From NCBI GenBank assembly GCA_963770505.1, contig CAVYPR010000001.1, positions 1,178,001 through 1,242,000 of the forward strand: a DNA stretch of 64,000 bases. The letters are read 5' to 3'. Source of the stretch: CAVYPR01 sp963770505 (GTDB taxonomy: Bacteria > Actinomycetota > Acidimicrobiia > Acidimicrobiales > RAAP-2). Position 1 is the stretch's first letter. Each line of letters begins with the position of its first letter. The translations under genes and the position numbers were made by a program. The notes under the pieces were generated by a model. The model was not told the origin of the DNA. It saw nothing but the letters and a program-made list of their open reading frames with translations, and searched no databases. Shown here in pieces: positions 55,614-63,899 of this stretch.

Positions 55614-56521
55614 ACCTCCACCGGTGACTCGGGAGCGGCCTCGGCCGGCGCGGGCTCGGCCGCCGGGGCCGGGGGTGCCGCGGCGTCGGCGGCGGGCGCC
55701 TCGGGGGCGGCGTCGGCCGGGGTGGCCGGCTCGGCCGGGACGGTCGGCTCGACCGAGGGCCGCGCCGGCGGGCGGGGCGGGGCGCTCGGGGGCGACCCGT
55801 TGGCCGCCGGCTTGGGCGCCGGACGGTGGGCGGCGATCCAGCGGCCCTCGGTGACGGCGTCGGCGATGACCCGGCACATGAGGGCCCCGGAACGGATGGC
55901 GTCGTCGTTGCCCGGGATGACGTAGTCGATGACGTCGGGGTCGCAGTTGGTGTCGACCACGGCCACCACCGGCAGCTTCAGCTTGTTGGCCTCGGTGACC
56001 GCGATGTGCTCCTTCTTCGTGTCGATCACGAAGATGGCGTCGGGCAGCCGGTCGAGGGCGCTGATGCCGCCCAGGTTCCGGCTGAGCTTGTCGAGCTCGC
56101 GGACGTGCCGGAGGGCCTCCTTCTTGGGCATGGCGTCGAAGTCGCCGGCCGCCTGCATGGTCCGGAGCTCCTGCATGCGCTTCACCCGCCCCGAGACGGT
56201 GGTGAAGTTGGTGAGCATCCCGCCCAGCCACCGCTGGTTCACGTACGGCATCCCGCAGGCCGTGGCGTACTCGGCCACCGGTCCCTGGGTCTGCTTCTTG
56301 GTCCCGACGAACAAGATGTTGCCCCCGTCGGCCACCATGTCGCGCACGTGGGCGTAGGCCTGGTCGATCCCGTCGAGGGTCTTGCGCAGGTCGATCAGGT
56401 AGATCCCGTTGCGCTCGCCCAAGATGTAGCGGCGCATCTTGGGGTTCCAGCGGCGGGTCTGGTGGCCGAAGTGCACCCCGGCTCCCAGCAACTGCCGCAT
56501 CGTGACGACGGCCATCGACAT
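55610..56521 (-). CDS. rpsB: 30S ribosomal protein S2
   Basis: A 303-residue S2. The core (residues 1-235) reads MRQLLGAGVHFGHQTRRWNP, YILGERNGIYLIDLRKTL, ILFVGTKKQTQ, RWLGGMLTNF and VDTNCDPDVIDYVIPGNDDA. The last about 65 residues are a Pro/Ala/Glu-rich disordered tail not needed for the fold. ATG 56521 is chosen because GGAGGA lies 3 bases upstream. It heads the rpsB-tsf-pyrH-frr-cdsA-dxr-rseP series; the upstream 154 bases hold a possible -10 (TATCCT, 56640-56635) and a palindrome. Confidence 0.97.
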   Translation of the reverse strand: MSMAVVTMRQLLGAGVHFGHQTRRWNPKMRRYILGERNGIYLIDLRKTLDGIDQAYAHVRDMVADGGNILFVGTKKQTQGPVAEYATACGMPYVNQRWLGGMLTNFTTVSGRVKRMQELRTMQAAGDFDAMPKKEALRHVRELDKLSRNLGGISALDRLPDAIFVIDTKKEHIAVTEANKLKLPVVAVVDTNCDPDVIDYVIPGNDDAIRSGALMCRVIADAVTEGRWIAAHRPAPKPAANGSPPSAPPRPPARPSVEPTVPAEPATPADAAPEAPAADAAAPPAPAAEPAPAEAAPESPVEV

Positions 56522-56609
56522 GTCCTCCAGTCGGTTGTCCTTCCCCGTGCGCAGCACCCCAGGTGGGGCGACCGTGGAACGCGCTCGGGTGCGAGGTAGT
56601 CCTGCATGG

Positions 56610-56627
56610 ACCCCGCCGGCCGGCGGG
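56610..56627. terminator. 18-bp GC palindrome between xerC and rpsB
   Basis: A perfect 18-bp palindrome beginning CCCCGCCGG lies 48 bases after the xerC stop and 89 bases before rpsB. It has no U-tract. It may end xerC transcripts or fold in the rpsB leader. Confidence 0.4.
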
Positions 56628-56675
56628 GCACAGAGAGGATACCCGCTCTCCGCCCCCCCGGCGACCGGGGGCCGG

Positions 56676-57617
56676 TCAGGCCCTGGGGTGGGTCCGGCCG
56701 TAGACCTGGCGGAGGCGGTCCTTGCTCACGTGGGTGTACACCTGGGTCGTCTGGAGGCTCGAGTGGCCGAGGAGCTCCTGGACCACCCGCAGGTCGGCCC
56801 CGCCGTCGAGCAGGTGGGTGGCGAAGCTGTGGCGCAGGGCGTGGGGGTGGGTGGGCACGGGCGAGCGCCGGTCGAGGATGCGCCGGACGTCGCGCGGCCC
56901 GAGGCGACGGCCACGCCGGTTCACGAACACCGCCTCGGGGGGGCTCTCGGGCCCGGCGAGCACCGGGCGTCCGTCGGCCAGCCAGGCCCGCAGGGCCTCG
57001 GCGGCGCGGTCGTGCACCGGGAGGCGGCGCTCCTTGTCCCCCTTGCCCACCACGGTGACGGTGCGGCCGGGCAGGTCGACCCCGCCCCGGTCCAGGCCGC
57101 AGAGCTCGGAGACCCGGAGACCGGCCGCGTAGAGGAGCTCGAGCACGGCGTCGTCGCGCAGGCCCAGGGCGGCGTCCGCGGCCCGCGTCGGGGCCGTCCC
57201 CGCCGACGAGGGGTCGCCGTCGAGCAGCAGGCCGAGGTCGCGGGCCGAGAGGACCTTGGGGAGCCGCCCCTCGGCGGAGGGGGCCGACAGTCGCCGCGCC
57301 GGGTCGGTGGGAACGATCCCCTCCTTGGCGCACCAGGCGAAGTAGGCACGCAGGGCAGCCGCCTTGCGGGCCACGGTGGCCCGGGCGTAGCGGCGGGTGG
57401 CCAGATTGGCCAGGTAGCGCCGCAGCACGATGCGGTCGGCGTCGGCCGGGCGGCGGGCCCCGCCCCGCTCGGCCCAGCGGGCGAAGGCGGCCACGTCGGA
57501 GCGGTAGGCCCGGGCGGTCTCGGGTGACTTGCCGGCCAGCGAGGCCACGAACGGCTCCAGCCGCCAGTCGCCCTCGGCCGGCGCATCGGCCGGTGCCGAT
57601 CCCGGGCCGTCGTGCAC
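56676..57617 (-). CDS. xerC: Tyrosine recombinase XerC/XerD-type
   Basis: A 313-residue site-specific recombinase. The N-terminal SAM-like core-binding domain is at residues about 20-105 (ETARAYRSDVAAFARWAE). Catalytic residues are visible: Arg in AAGLRVSELCGL near 167, Lys in VVGKGDKERRLPV, H-x-x-R in HPHALRHSFATHLLDGG near 257, His in LLGHSSLQTTQVYTH, and the nucleophile Tyr near 292. The length and context (next to rpsB, as in many bacteria) fit the housekeeping chromosome-dimer recombinase that works with FtsK at dif; a phage integrase is unlikely. GTG 57617 is chosen because TACCGT lies 5 bases upstream. Confidence 0.88.
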   Translation of the reverse strand: MHDGPGSAPADAPAEGDWRLEPFVASLAGKSPETARAYRSDVAAFARWAERGGARRPADADRIVLRRYLANLATRRYARATVARKAAALRAYFAWCAKEGIVPTDPARRLSAPSAEGRLPKVLSARDLGLLLDGDPSSAGTAPTRAADAALGLRDDAVLELLYAAGLRVSELCGLDRGGVDLPGRTVTVVGKGDKERRLPVHDRAAEALRAWLADGRPVLAGPESPPEAVFVNRRGRRLGPRDVRRILDRRSPVPTHPHALRHSFATHLLDGGADLRVVQELLGHSSLQTTQVYTHVSKDRLRQVYGRTHPRA

Positions 57618-57622
57618 GCCCC

Positions 57623-57628
57623 ACGGTA
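57623..57628 (-). promoter_or_regulatory. Leaderless -10 element for xerC
   Basis: TACCGT on the minus strand ends 5 bases before the GTG at 57617. Confidence 0.4.
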
Positions 57629-57818
57629 CCGCCGGCCCGAGCCCGCCGACGGGCATGGGTGCTCGGTGGTGTGCGGCTGGGCGTACGGCCGAGTCTGCGG
57701 CCGACGGGCGGGCGCCCGGCGCGGCGCCTCCGGCCGGTGACCTGCGGGTAGCGTGCGGGCGATTCCACCGCACCGGCGCGGCCCGCGGTCCGGCCGGGGA
57801 CGGCAGGGAGGAATGGGT

Positions 57819-59489
57819 ATGGCACGGTCGATGGATCGCAGGTCGTTTCTGGGCCGCACGGCGGCCGCCGCGGCCGGCGTGGCCGGGGCCGGGACCGGGG
57901 CCGACCTGCTGTGGACCCCGGGGACGGCGGGGGCGGCGCGCACCAACGGGTCCGGGCGCAACGGGGTGTCGACCGCCAAGCCCAAGAAGGGCGGCTCCGT
58001 GATCATCGGGACCACAACCGAGGAGCAGGGGTTCAACACCACCACCGCCCGCTACGACAACGTGGGCGACATGTACGCCCGGACGGTCTTCGACCCCCTG
58101 GCCGTCGTCACCGCCGACGGGGGCTGGGCACCGTACCTGGCCAAGTCGATCACCCCCAACGCCACCTACAGCTCGTGGACGGTCACCCTTCGCCCGACAG
58201 TGTTCTTCCACAACGGGACGCCGTGCGACGCCAACGCGCTGCTGGCCAACTTCGAGGCGCAGTACAACTCGACCCTGCTCGGCCTGGTCATCAAGCCCAT
58301 CGTCTCGACATACAAGGTGACCGGCACCCTCTCGGTGCAGGTCAACCTGAAGCAGCCGTGGATCCCCTACCCCTACTACCTCTGCGGGGGGACCGGCGGG
58401 CAGGCCGCCTACATCATGGCGCCCGCCATGATCTCCGCCCCGACAGGCGGGACCGACAGGCCCATCGGCACGGGGCCCTTCAAGTTCACAACCTGGGTCC
58501 CCAACACACACTTCACCGCCGTGCGCAACTCCAGCTACTGGCGCAAGGGCTACCCCTACCTCGACAGCATCACCTTCAAGCCGATCGTCGACTACACCTC
58601 GCGGGCCGACGCGCTCTCCACCGGGGCCATCAACATGATGTGCACCGACGTCCCGCAGAACATCGTCGCCTACCGCGGCAACCACCAGTACGCCTACGTC
58701 GACGACAGCGGCCCGGTGCCCGGGGAGCCGACAATGGACCTGTACCTCCTCAACACGGCCAAACCGCCCTTCACAACAGCGACAGTGCGGCTCGCCGCGG
58801 CCAAGGCCATCACACGTAAGGCGTACACCAACATCCTCAACCTGGGCGTCAACCCCGCCTCCAGCGGGCTCTTCGTCCCCGGGACGCCGTACTACTCGCA
58901 GACCTCCTACCCCTCCTACGACCCGCCCGGCGCCAAGAAGCTCCTCGGGCGGGTCCAGGACCGCACGGGCAAGCCGGTCTCCTTTCAGCTTGGCTCGATC
59001 AACGCCAACTCGTCCGAGCGGGCGGCCACATACGCCGCCGCCAAGTGGACCTCGGTCGGCTTCAACGTGTCGCGGGTGACCATCGAGCAGAACGAGCTCA
59101 TCGACAACGCCCTGTCGGGCACGTTCCAGTGCTACGAGTGGCGGCAGTTCGGGGCGGTCGACCCGGACCTCAACTACGTCTTTTGGAGCACCACCACCGT
59201 CAACCCGTCCCTGTCGATCAACATGACCCGCAACCACGACCCGCGCATCCAGGCGGCCATGGAGGTGGGGCGGACCAACGCCAACGCCCGCACACGGGCC
59301 AAGGCGTACCAGAAGGTCAACGAGTACTTCGCCCAGGACCTCTGCTACCTGTTCACGGACCGGGCCACGTGGGCCATCGTGGCCCAGCCCACAGTCCAGA
59401 ACTTCAACAACCCCACGACCCCTGACGGCGGCAAGGCCTATGGCATGATCGGCGGGTCGATCTGGCCCACGCAGATCTGGCGCAGCTGA
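57819..59489 (+). CDS. Tat-exported peptide/solute-binding protein (SBP_bac_5)
   Basis: A 556-residue extracytoplasmic solute-binding protein of the oligopeptide/dipeptide family. It begins MARSMDRRSFLGRTAAAAAG, a twin-arginine signal, and continues with the family layout: YDNVGDMYARTVFDPLAVV, LAKSITPNATYSSWTVTLRP, IGTGPFKFTTWVPNTHFTAV and LYLLNTAKPPFTTATVRLA. ATG 57819 is chosen because AGGGAGGA lies 6 bases upstream; the ATG at 57813 is too close to it. No permease or ATPase is adjacent; a two-component system follows after 36 bases. It may serve as a ligand sensor for that system or work with a distant transporter (inference). Confidence 0.9.
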   Translation: MARSMDRRSFLGRTAAAAAGVAGAGTGADLLWTPGTAGAARTNGSGRNGVSTAKPKKGGSVIIGTTTEEQGFNTTTARYDNVGDMYARTVFDPLAVVTADGGWAPYLAKSITPNATYSSWTVTLRPTVFFHNGTPCDANALLANFEAQYNSTLLGLVIKPIVSTYKVTGTLSVQVNLKQPWIPYPYYLCGGTGGQAAYIMAPAMISAPTGGTDRPIGTGPFKFTTWVPNTHFTAVRNSSYWRKGYPYLDSITFKPIVDYTSRADALSTGAINMMCTDVPQNIVAYRGNHQYAYVDDSGPVPGEPTMDLYLLNTAKPPFTTATVRLAAAKAITRKAYTNILNLGVNPASSGLFVPGTPYYSQTSYPSYDPPGAKKLLGRVQDRTGKPVSFQLGSINANSSERAATYAAAKWTSVGFNVSRVTIEQNELIDNALSGTFQCYEWRQFGAVDPDLNYVFWSTTTVNPSLSINMTRNHDPRIQAAMEVGRTNANARTRAKAYQKVNEYFAQDLCYLFTDRATWAIVAQPTVQNFNNPTTPDGGKAYGMIGGSIWPTQIWRS

Positions 59490-59525
59490 GCCGGTCCGAC
59501 CGGCGGAAGAAGTGGACGGAGACCG

Positions 59526-60212
59526 ATGAGCAGTCGCATCTTGGTGGTCGAGGACGACGAGCGGATCCGCTCGTCCATGCGGCTGGCCCTCGAGAACGAG
59601 GGGTACGAGATCGACGAGGCGGCCAGCGGCGAGGAGGCCCTCGACCGCTTCGCCGCCCAGACGCCCGACGTGGTCCTGATCGACCTGATGCTTCCGGGCA
59701 TGGACGGTTTCGAGTGCTGCCGGGCCATCCGGCGGCAGAGCGCGGTGCCCATCATCATCGTCACCGCCCGCACCGACACCCACGACGTAGTGGCCGGCCT
59801 CGAGGCCGGGGCCGACGACTACGTCACCAAGCCCTTCGTCTCCAAGGAGCTGGGGGCGCGGATCCGGGCGCTCTTGCGCCGGGCCCGGCCCATGGAGGAC
59901 GAGCGGGCCGGCACCTTCGCGTTCGGCGACTTCGAGCTCCTCCCCGACGAGGGGCTGCTGCGCCGCAAGGACGGGACCGAGGTGCACTGCACCCGGACCG
60001 AGTTCCGGCTCCTCTGCGAGCTGGCGGCCAACCCCAACAAGGTGCTCAGCCGCGAGCAGCTCCTCGACCGGGTGTGGGGCTACGACTACTTCGGCGACGG
60101 CCGCCTCGTCGACGTGCACATCCGCCGGCTGCGCACCAAGGTCGAGCCCGACCCGGCGCTCCCCAGGCACATCCTCACGGTCCGCGGGATGGGCTACAAG
60201 CTGGTCCCCTGA
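59526..60212 (+). CDS. mtrA: OmpR-family response regulator, MtrA-like
   Basis: A 228-residue response regulator. The receiver domain starts RILVVEDDERIRSSM; the phosphoacceptor is Asp53 in VVLIDLMLPGMDG, with the switch Thr in IIVTAR and Lys in DDYVTKPF. The winged-helix effector domain is at residues about 130-225 (RTEFRLLCELAANPNKVLSR, VWGYDYFGDGRLVDVHIRRLR, TVRGMGYKLVP). The sequence pattern and the following kinase and GerMN-type lipoprotein genes match the mtrA-mtrB-lpqB order, which in actinobacteria controls wall hydrolases and osmotic response. The kinase gene starts 1 base after its stop. Confidence 0.88.
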   Translation: MSSRILVVEDDERIRSSMRLALENEGYEIDEAASGEEALDRFAAQTPDVVLIDLMLPGMDGFECCRAIRRQSAVPIIIVTARTDTHDVVAGLEAGADDYVTKPFVSKELGARIRALLRRARPMEDERAGTFAFGDFELLPDEGLLRRKDGTEVHCTRTEFRLLCELAANPNKVLSREQLLDRVWGYDYFGDGRLVDVHIRRLRTKVEPDPALPRHILTVRGMGYKLVP

Positions 60213-60213
60213 G

Positions 60214-61785
60214 ATGTTCGCGCTGCCCGGTCGAGCCGGGGCGGCCCCCGGTCCGGCGGGGCCCGGCGTGGACGGGGCCGGCGTGGACGGGGCCGTCGTG
60301 GACGGGGCGACTGCGGATGGGGCCGGTGAGGACGGGGCCGCCTCCCCCAGCCGGCACCGTCTGTGGGCCCGCCTCGGTCTGCGCTCCCGCGTGACCCTCC
60401 TCTTCGGCCTGGGGGCGCTGGTCCTCTCGGTCTCGATGGGCTGCCTCTCGTACTTCACCGTCCGGCACTTCTTGGTCAACGAGCGCCAGAACGCCTCCAT
60501 CCACCAGGCGTACCTCAACGCCAAGCTGATCCGGGCCACACTGCACGGCACCACCGGCATCGTGCCCCTCCTGGCCGCGGCCGACTCGGGCACGGCCGGC
60601 TCCAACTCCCTCCTCTACCTGGGCTCGGACCGCGAGTGGTACGTGCGGTCGATCTCGGTCGGCCAGGGGGCCCTCCCCCACCCTCTGCGCCACCTGGTGC
60701 TGTCGGGCTCGGCGGCCACCGAGTCCTTCCAGCTGAACGGCGACCCGCAGTTCGTGGTCGGCGTCCCGGTCCCGGCGATCAACGTCGCCTACTTCGAGGT
60801 CTTCGATCTGAACGACCTGAGCAACACCCTCCGGGTCCTCGCCCTGGCCCTCTTCGCCGCCGGGCTCATCACGACCGCCCTCGGCGCGGTGGTGGGGCGC
60901 TCGGCCGCCGGACGGGCCCTGCGCCCGCTGACCGGGGTGTCGGCGGCGGCCATGGCCATCGCCAGCGGCCAGCTCGACACCCGGCTGCCGGGAGCCATCG
61001 ACGACCCCGACCTGGTCGGCCTCACCGGCTCCTTCAACGCCATGGTCGACCAGCTCCAGGAGCGCATCGAGCGAGAGGAGCGGTTCACCTCCGACGTCAG
61101 CCACGAGCTGCGCTCCCCCCTCACCACCCTCTCCAACACCCTGGCCGTGCTCGAGGCCCACCGCGAGGAGCTCGACGAGCCGGCCCAGCGGGCACTGGTG
61201 CTCCTCGGGGCCGACCTCCGCCGGTTCCAGCGCATGGTCGACGAGCTGCTCGAGATCTCGCGTACCGACACCGGGGCGGTCGACGTCTCCTTGGAGGAGG
61301 TGGTCCTGGGCGAACTGGTGCGCCGCGCCGTGACCACCAGCTCGCGCACACTGCCCGGGGACTGCCCGCCCCCCGAGCTCGAGGTCGACCCCTCGGTGGC
61401 CGAGGCCTGGGTCACCGTGGACAAGCGGCGGTTCGAGCGGATCATGGCCAACCTGCTGGAGAACGCCGCCCTCTACGGCGGCGGGGCCACCGACGTGCGG
61501 GTGCGACGCGGCCCCCCCGACCCCTCGGGCCGTCCCACGGTCCGGATCTCGGTGGAGGACCACGGACCGGGGGTGCCGGCCGCTGAGCGGGCCCGGGTGT
61601 TCGAGCGCTTCTACCGGGGCCAGACCTCGGGCCAGCGCGGGGCGGGCAACGGGACCGGGCTCGGACTGTCCCTGGTGGCCGAGCACGTCCGGCTGCAGGG
61701 GGGGCGGGTCTGGGCCGACCAGGCCACGGGGGGCGGGGCCCGCTTCACCATCGAGCTACCGGTCGCCGACGAGGCCACCTGGTGA
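60214..61785 (+). CDS. mtrB: Sensor histidine kinase, MtrB-like
   Basis: A 523-residue membrane kinase. A low-complexity N-terminus with five VDGAx-type repeats (residues 19-43) precedes membrane helix 1 (about 60-82, VTLLFGLGALVLSVSMG). An extracytoplasmic sensor region of about 120 residues follows, then helix 2 (about 205-230) and HAMP. The H box is TSDVSHELRSPLTT with phospho-His 297; then N box ANLLENAALYG, G1 VEDHGPGVP and G2 GNGTGLGLSLVAEH. It likely phosphorylates the MtrA-like protein encoded just upstream. The start ATG is 1 base after the mtrA-like stop; its own stop overlaps the lipoprotein GTG. Confidence 0.88.
   Translation: MFALPGRAGAAPGPAGPGVDGAGVDGAVVDGATADGAGEDGAASPSRHRLWARLGLRSRVTLLFGLGALVLSVSMGCLSYFTVRHFLVNERQNASIHQAYLNAKLIRATLHGTTGIVPLLAAADSGTAGSNSLLYLGSDREWYVRSISVGQGALPHPLRHLVLSGSAATESFQLNGDPQFVVGVPVPAINVAYFEVFDLNDLSNTLRVLALALFAAGLITTALGAVVGRSAAGRALRPLTGVSAAAMAIASGQLDTRLPGAIDDPDLVGLTGSFNAMVDQLQERIEREERFTSDVSHELRSPLTTLSNTLAVLEAHREELDEPAQRALVLLGADLRRFQRMVDELLEISRTDTGAVDVSLEEVVLGELVRRAVTTSSRTLPGDCPPPELEVDPSVAEAWVTVDKRRFERIMANLLENAALYGGGATDVRVRRGPPDPSGRPTVRISVEDHGPGVPAAERARVFERFYRGQTSGQRGAGNGTGLGLSLVAEHVRLQGGRVWADQATGGGARFTIELPVADEATW
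60268..60342 (+). repeat. 15-bp tandem repeat, five copies, inside the MtrB-like gene
   Basis: Units of 15 bases starting GTGGACGGGGCCGGC run from 60268 to 60342; copies one to three are most alike, four and five have diverged. They are in frame and encode VDGAG, VDGAV, VDGAT, ADGAG and EDGAA before the first membrane helix. Such repeats can change copy number by slippage without breaking the frame. Confidence 0.9.
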
Positions 61786-62462
61786 GACGCCGACCGCAGC
61801 CCTCCACCCTCCCGGGCGCCCTCGTCGCCACCGGGGTGCTGGCGGCCCTCGTCGTCGCCTCGGGCTGCGGCGTGGTGTCGGCCGGGGCACCCAACGCCAT
61901 CCCCAAGGGCCAGGTCCCCTTCCACCTCCTGACAAAGGAGGTGCCCACCACCACCAGCACCACGGCACCGGTGGCCACCGCGGCCGTCACCGTCTACTTC
62001 GTCGGCCAGACACACCAGTTCCTGGTCCCGGCCACGCGGGCCGTGCCCGCCCCGCCGAGCCTGCACACAGTCCTCGAGGAGCTCCTGGCGGGCCCCACAA
62101 TCCACGAGCACACAGCCGGCGTGCGCTCGGCCATCAGCGACGCCGTGCGCCTGCAGTCGGTGAAACCGGCCGTGGTGAAGCCGTCGGCCGACGTGGTCAC
62201 CGTCGACTTCAACACAGCCTTCGCCCTCATCTCGGGCACACAGGAGGTGCAGGCTGTGGCCCAGGTGGTCTTCACGATCACCAAGCAAGTGGGTCGACAG
62301 ATCGGCGTCCAGTTCCAGATCGAGGGCGTGACAACCGATGTCCCCACCGCCACAGGGGCCGAGGTGGCCGGACCCGTCTCCTACGACAAGTACGCGTCGC
62401 TGACGACATCGGCCACAACCTCCACGACGACGACCGCGCCGGGCGCGCCGTCCGGCCTCTAA
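61782..62462 (+). CDS. GerMN-domain lipoprotein, short LpqB-like
   Basis: A 226-residue lipoprotein. The signal ends in a lipobox (LVVASGC) with the lipidated Cys near residue 27, followed by a Thr/Pro linker and a GerMN-type domain (about residues 68-195; VTVYFVGQTHQFLVPATRAV, LHTVLEELLAGPT, VVTVDFNTAFALISGTQEV). The tail is Thr/Ser-rich. LpqB of mycobacteria lies after mtrB and has a GerMN domain plus a beta-propeller; here the propeller is absent. LpqB modulates MtrB signalling, so a similar role is inferred. GTG 61782 overlaps the kinase stop (GTGA). Confidence 0.82.
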   Translation: MRRRPQPSTLPGALVATGVLAALVVASGCGVVSAGAPNAIPKGQVPFHLLTKEVPTTTSTTAPVATAAVTVYFVGQTHQFLVPATRAVPAPPSLHTVLEELLAGPTIHEHTAGVRSAISDAVRLQSVKPAVVKPSADVVTVDFNTAFALISGTQEVQAVAQVVFTITKQVGRQIGVQFQIEGVTTDVPTATGAEVAGPVSYDKYASLTTSATTSTTTTAPGAPSGL

Positions 62463-62878
62463 CCGGTGGCCGCCTCCTGCCACGCCACCCGTGGGGCGGC
62501 CGACCAGAGGTGCTCGAGGTCGTAGAAGTCGCGCGTCTCCTCCAAGAAGACGTGGACCACGAAGTCCCCGTAGTCCATGAGGACCCACGTTCCGTCGCGC
62601 AGCCCCTCGACGCTCGACGGCGACCGGCCCCCGCCTTCCTTCACCCGCCGTTCGATCTCGTCGACCAGGGTGCGCACCTGGCGGGTGTTGCGCCCGCTGG
62701 TGACGACGAAGGCGTCCACCACGCCGATCAGGTCGCACATGGCCAGCACCACCGTGTCGCGCCCAAGCTTCTCGTCCGCCGCCGCCGCGGCCACGTAGGC
62801 CGCCCTCGGCACCGACGTGTCGCCCACGGCGTCGGTCCCGCCGGACCCCGGCCGCACGACACCGGCCGGTCCGCTCAC
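62459..62878 (-). CDS. rsfS: Ribosomal silencing factor RsfS
   Basis: A 139-residue RsfS/Iojap protein that binds L14 (uL14) and blocks 70S joining under starvation. Conserved parts: AAAAADEKLGRDTVVLAMCD near residue 30, DAFVVTSGRNTRQVRTLVDEI near 55, and the signature TWVLMDYGDFVVHVFLEETRDFYDLEHLW at 97 onward. The first about 17 residues are non-conserved, so GTG 62827 may be the true start; GTG 62878 is kept because it follows the upstream stop by 7 bases. It overlaps the convergent lipoprotein gene by 4 bases. Confidence 0.94.
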   Translation of the reverse strand: MSGPAGVVRPGSGGTDAVGDTSVPRAAYVAAAAADEKLGRDTVVLAMCDLIGVVDAFVVTSGRNTRQVRTLVDEIERRVKEGGGRSPSSVEGLRDGTWVLMDYGDFVVHVFLEETRDFYDLEHLWSAAPRVAWQEAATG

Positions 62879-62885
62879 CGGCGGC

Positions 62886-63173
62886 TCAACGGATCACGTC
62901 CAGCACCGCGACGGTGAGCGCCAACGAGCCGGCCAGCACGCCGACGCCCAGCGCCGCGTAGCGGCGGCGCTGGCGGCGGGCGGCCCGGCGCTCGGCCCGC
63001 AGCTCGCAGCGCCCCATCACCACTTCGGGCTCGACGGACTCGACGGCGGTGACGGGAGAGGCGGGAGAGGCGGGCGCGGCCGGGGGGAGCGGGGCGGTGG
63101 ACGGGGCGGGGAGCGGACCGACGGCGACCGGGCGGACCCGGGGAAGCTCGGCGGTGTCGACGCTCGACGTCAT
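62886..63173 (-). CDS. Small membrane protein between nadD and rsfS
   Basis: A 95-residue protein starting at ATG 63173 and overlapping the nadD stop (ATGA). It has an N-terminal Pro/Ala/Ser-rich segment (about residues 1-52), a charged middle with repeated Arg (RAERRAARRQRRRY), and one C-terminal membrane helix (AALGVGVLAGSLALTVAVLDVI). By the positive-inside rule the N-terminus is cytoplasmic. I recognise no family. In many actinobacteria a LytR-CpsA-Psr gene or a small membrane protein occupies this slot, but no link is shown. Clean coupling to nadD supports a real gene. Confidence 0.6.
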   Translation of the reverse strand: MTSSVDTAELPRVRPVAVGPLPAPSTAPLPPAAPASPASPVTAVESVEPEVVMGRCELRAERRAARRQRRRYAALGVGVLAGSLALTVAVLDVIR

Positions 63174-63763
63174 CTGCGCACAGCGTACAGATTCCTGCGC
63201 CCGATGCAACGGATGACGGCCTCGGGCACGAGGGCATCGACCGGACGGCCGCTGGCCAGGAGTTCTCTCACCTGGGAGCTCGACACGTCGACCCCGCCGC
63301 CCTCGACGCGACGCACCCTCCACCCGGCCGGGTCCCCGACCACGGGGCTGCGCGGCCGGGAGACCACGACCAGCGTGACCAGCCGCCGGAGCTCGTCCAC
63401 CCGCTCCCAGCTCGGCAGGGTGGCCACCAGGTCGGCGCCCACCACCAGGTAGAGCTCGGGGGCGGCACGGCCGGCGGCGCGGGCCCCCTCCACGAGCGCC
63501 TCGGCCGTCTCGACGGTGTAACTCGGCCCCCCCCGGTCGATCTCGAGCCGGCAGGGCTCGACCCCCGCCAGGCCGTCGGTGGCCGCCTCGACCATGGCCC
63601 AGCGGTCCTCGGCCGGGGTGATCACCCGCTGCGGCACCTTCTGCCACGGGTGGTTGGCCACCACCAGCAGGAGGCGGTCGAGCCCGAGCGCGTCGCGGCA
63701 GCGCAGGGCGGCGTCGAGATGGCCGTTGTGGGGCGGGTCGAAGGTCCCCCCGAGCAGGCCCAC
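63170..63763 (-). CDS. nadD: Nicotinate-nucleotide adenylyltransferase NadD
   Basis: About 197 residues; adenylates nicotinate mononucleotide in NAD synthesis. The nucleotidyltransferase motif LLGGTFDPPHNGH is at the extreme N-terminus, VVANHPWQK follows, then ITPAEDRWAMVEAA, GPSYTVETAEAL and the C-terminal VSSSQVRELLASGRPVDALVP (SxxxxR motif). GTG 63763 (VGLLGG) is the only start giving a normal N-terminus; longer in-frame starts add a basic, non-conserved stretch. It forms a coupled unit with the small membrane gene and rsfS. A divergent gene starts at 63900. Confidence 0.92.
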   Translation of the reverse strand: MGLLGGTFDPPHNGHLDAALRCRDALGLDRLLLVVANHPWQKVPQRVITPAEDRWAMVEAATDGLAGVEPCRLEIDRGGPSYTVETAEALVEGARAAGRAAPELYLVVGADLVATLPSWERVDELRRLVTLVVVSRPRSPVVGDPAGWRVRRVEGGGVDVSSSQVRELLASGRPVDALVPEAVIRCIGRRNLYAVRR

Positions 63764-63887
63764 CCGTTCGGCGCGCCCCGCCGTGTCGCGCTCAGTGGGC
63801 GGCAACCGGCACCCGGTCGATGCGCGACGGACGGCCCATGGGGCGAGCCTAGGTCCGGCCGTCGCGCCGACACCCCTTGTCACGCCG

Positions 63888-63893
63888 TACGCT
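63888..63893 (+). promoter_or_regulatory. Leaderless -10 element for the last gene
   Basis: TACGCT ends 6 bases before the ATG at 63900, the same geometry as dapD, miaB and thrB on the other strand. Confidence 0.45.
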
Positions 63894-63899
63894 TGTGCC

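Noticed and set aside
56676..57617. Phage or genomic-island integrase
   Set aside because: The tyrosine recombinase lies beside rpsB in a housekeeping context, with no tRNA attachment site, direct repeats or phage genes nearby.
56676..60605. A 1309-codon open frame on the minus strand covering xerC and the antisense of the binding protein, mtrA-like and part of the kinase gene
   Set aside because: Only its last 313 codons (xerC) carry protein-family motifs. The rest is low-complexity His/Val/Gly/Arg sequence mirroring well-supported plus-strand genes; such frames arise from very high GC.
63877..63893. TTGTCA/TACGCT as a full -35/-10 promoter for the last gene
   Set aside because: The spacing is only 5 bases, far too short; only the TACGCT -10 element is retained.
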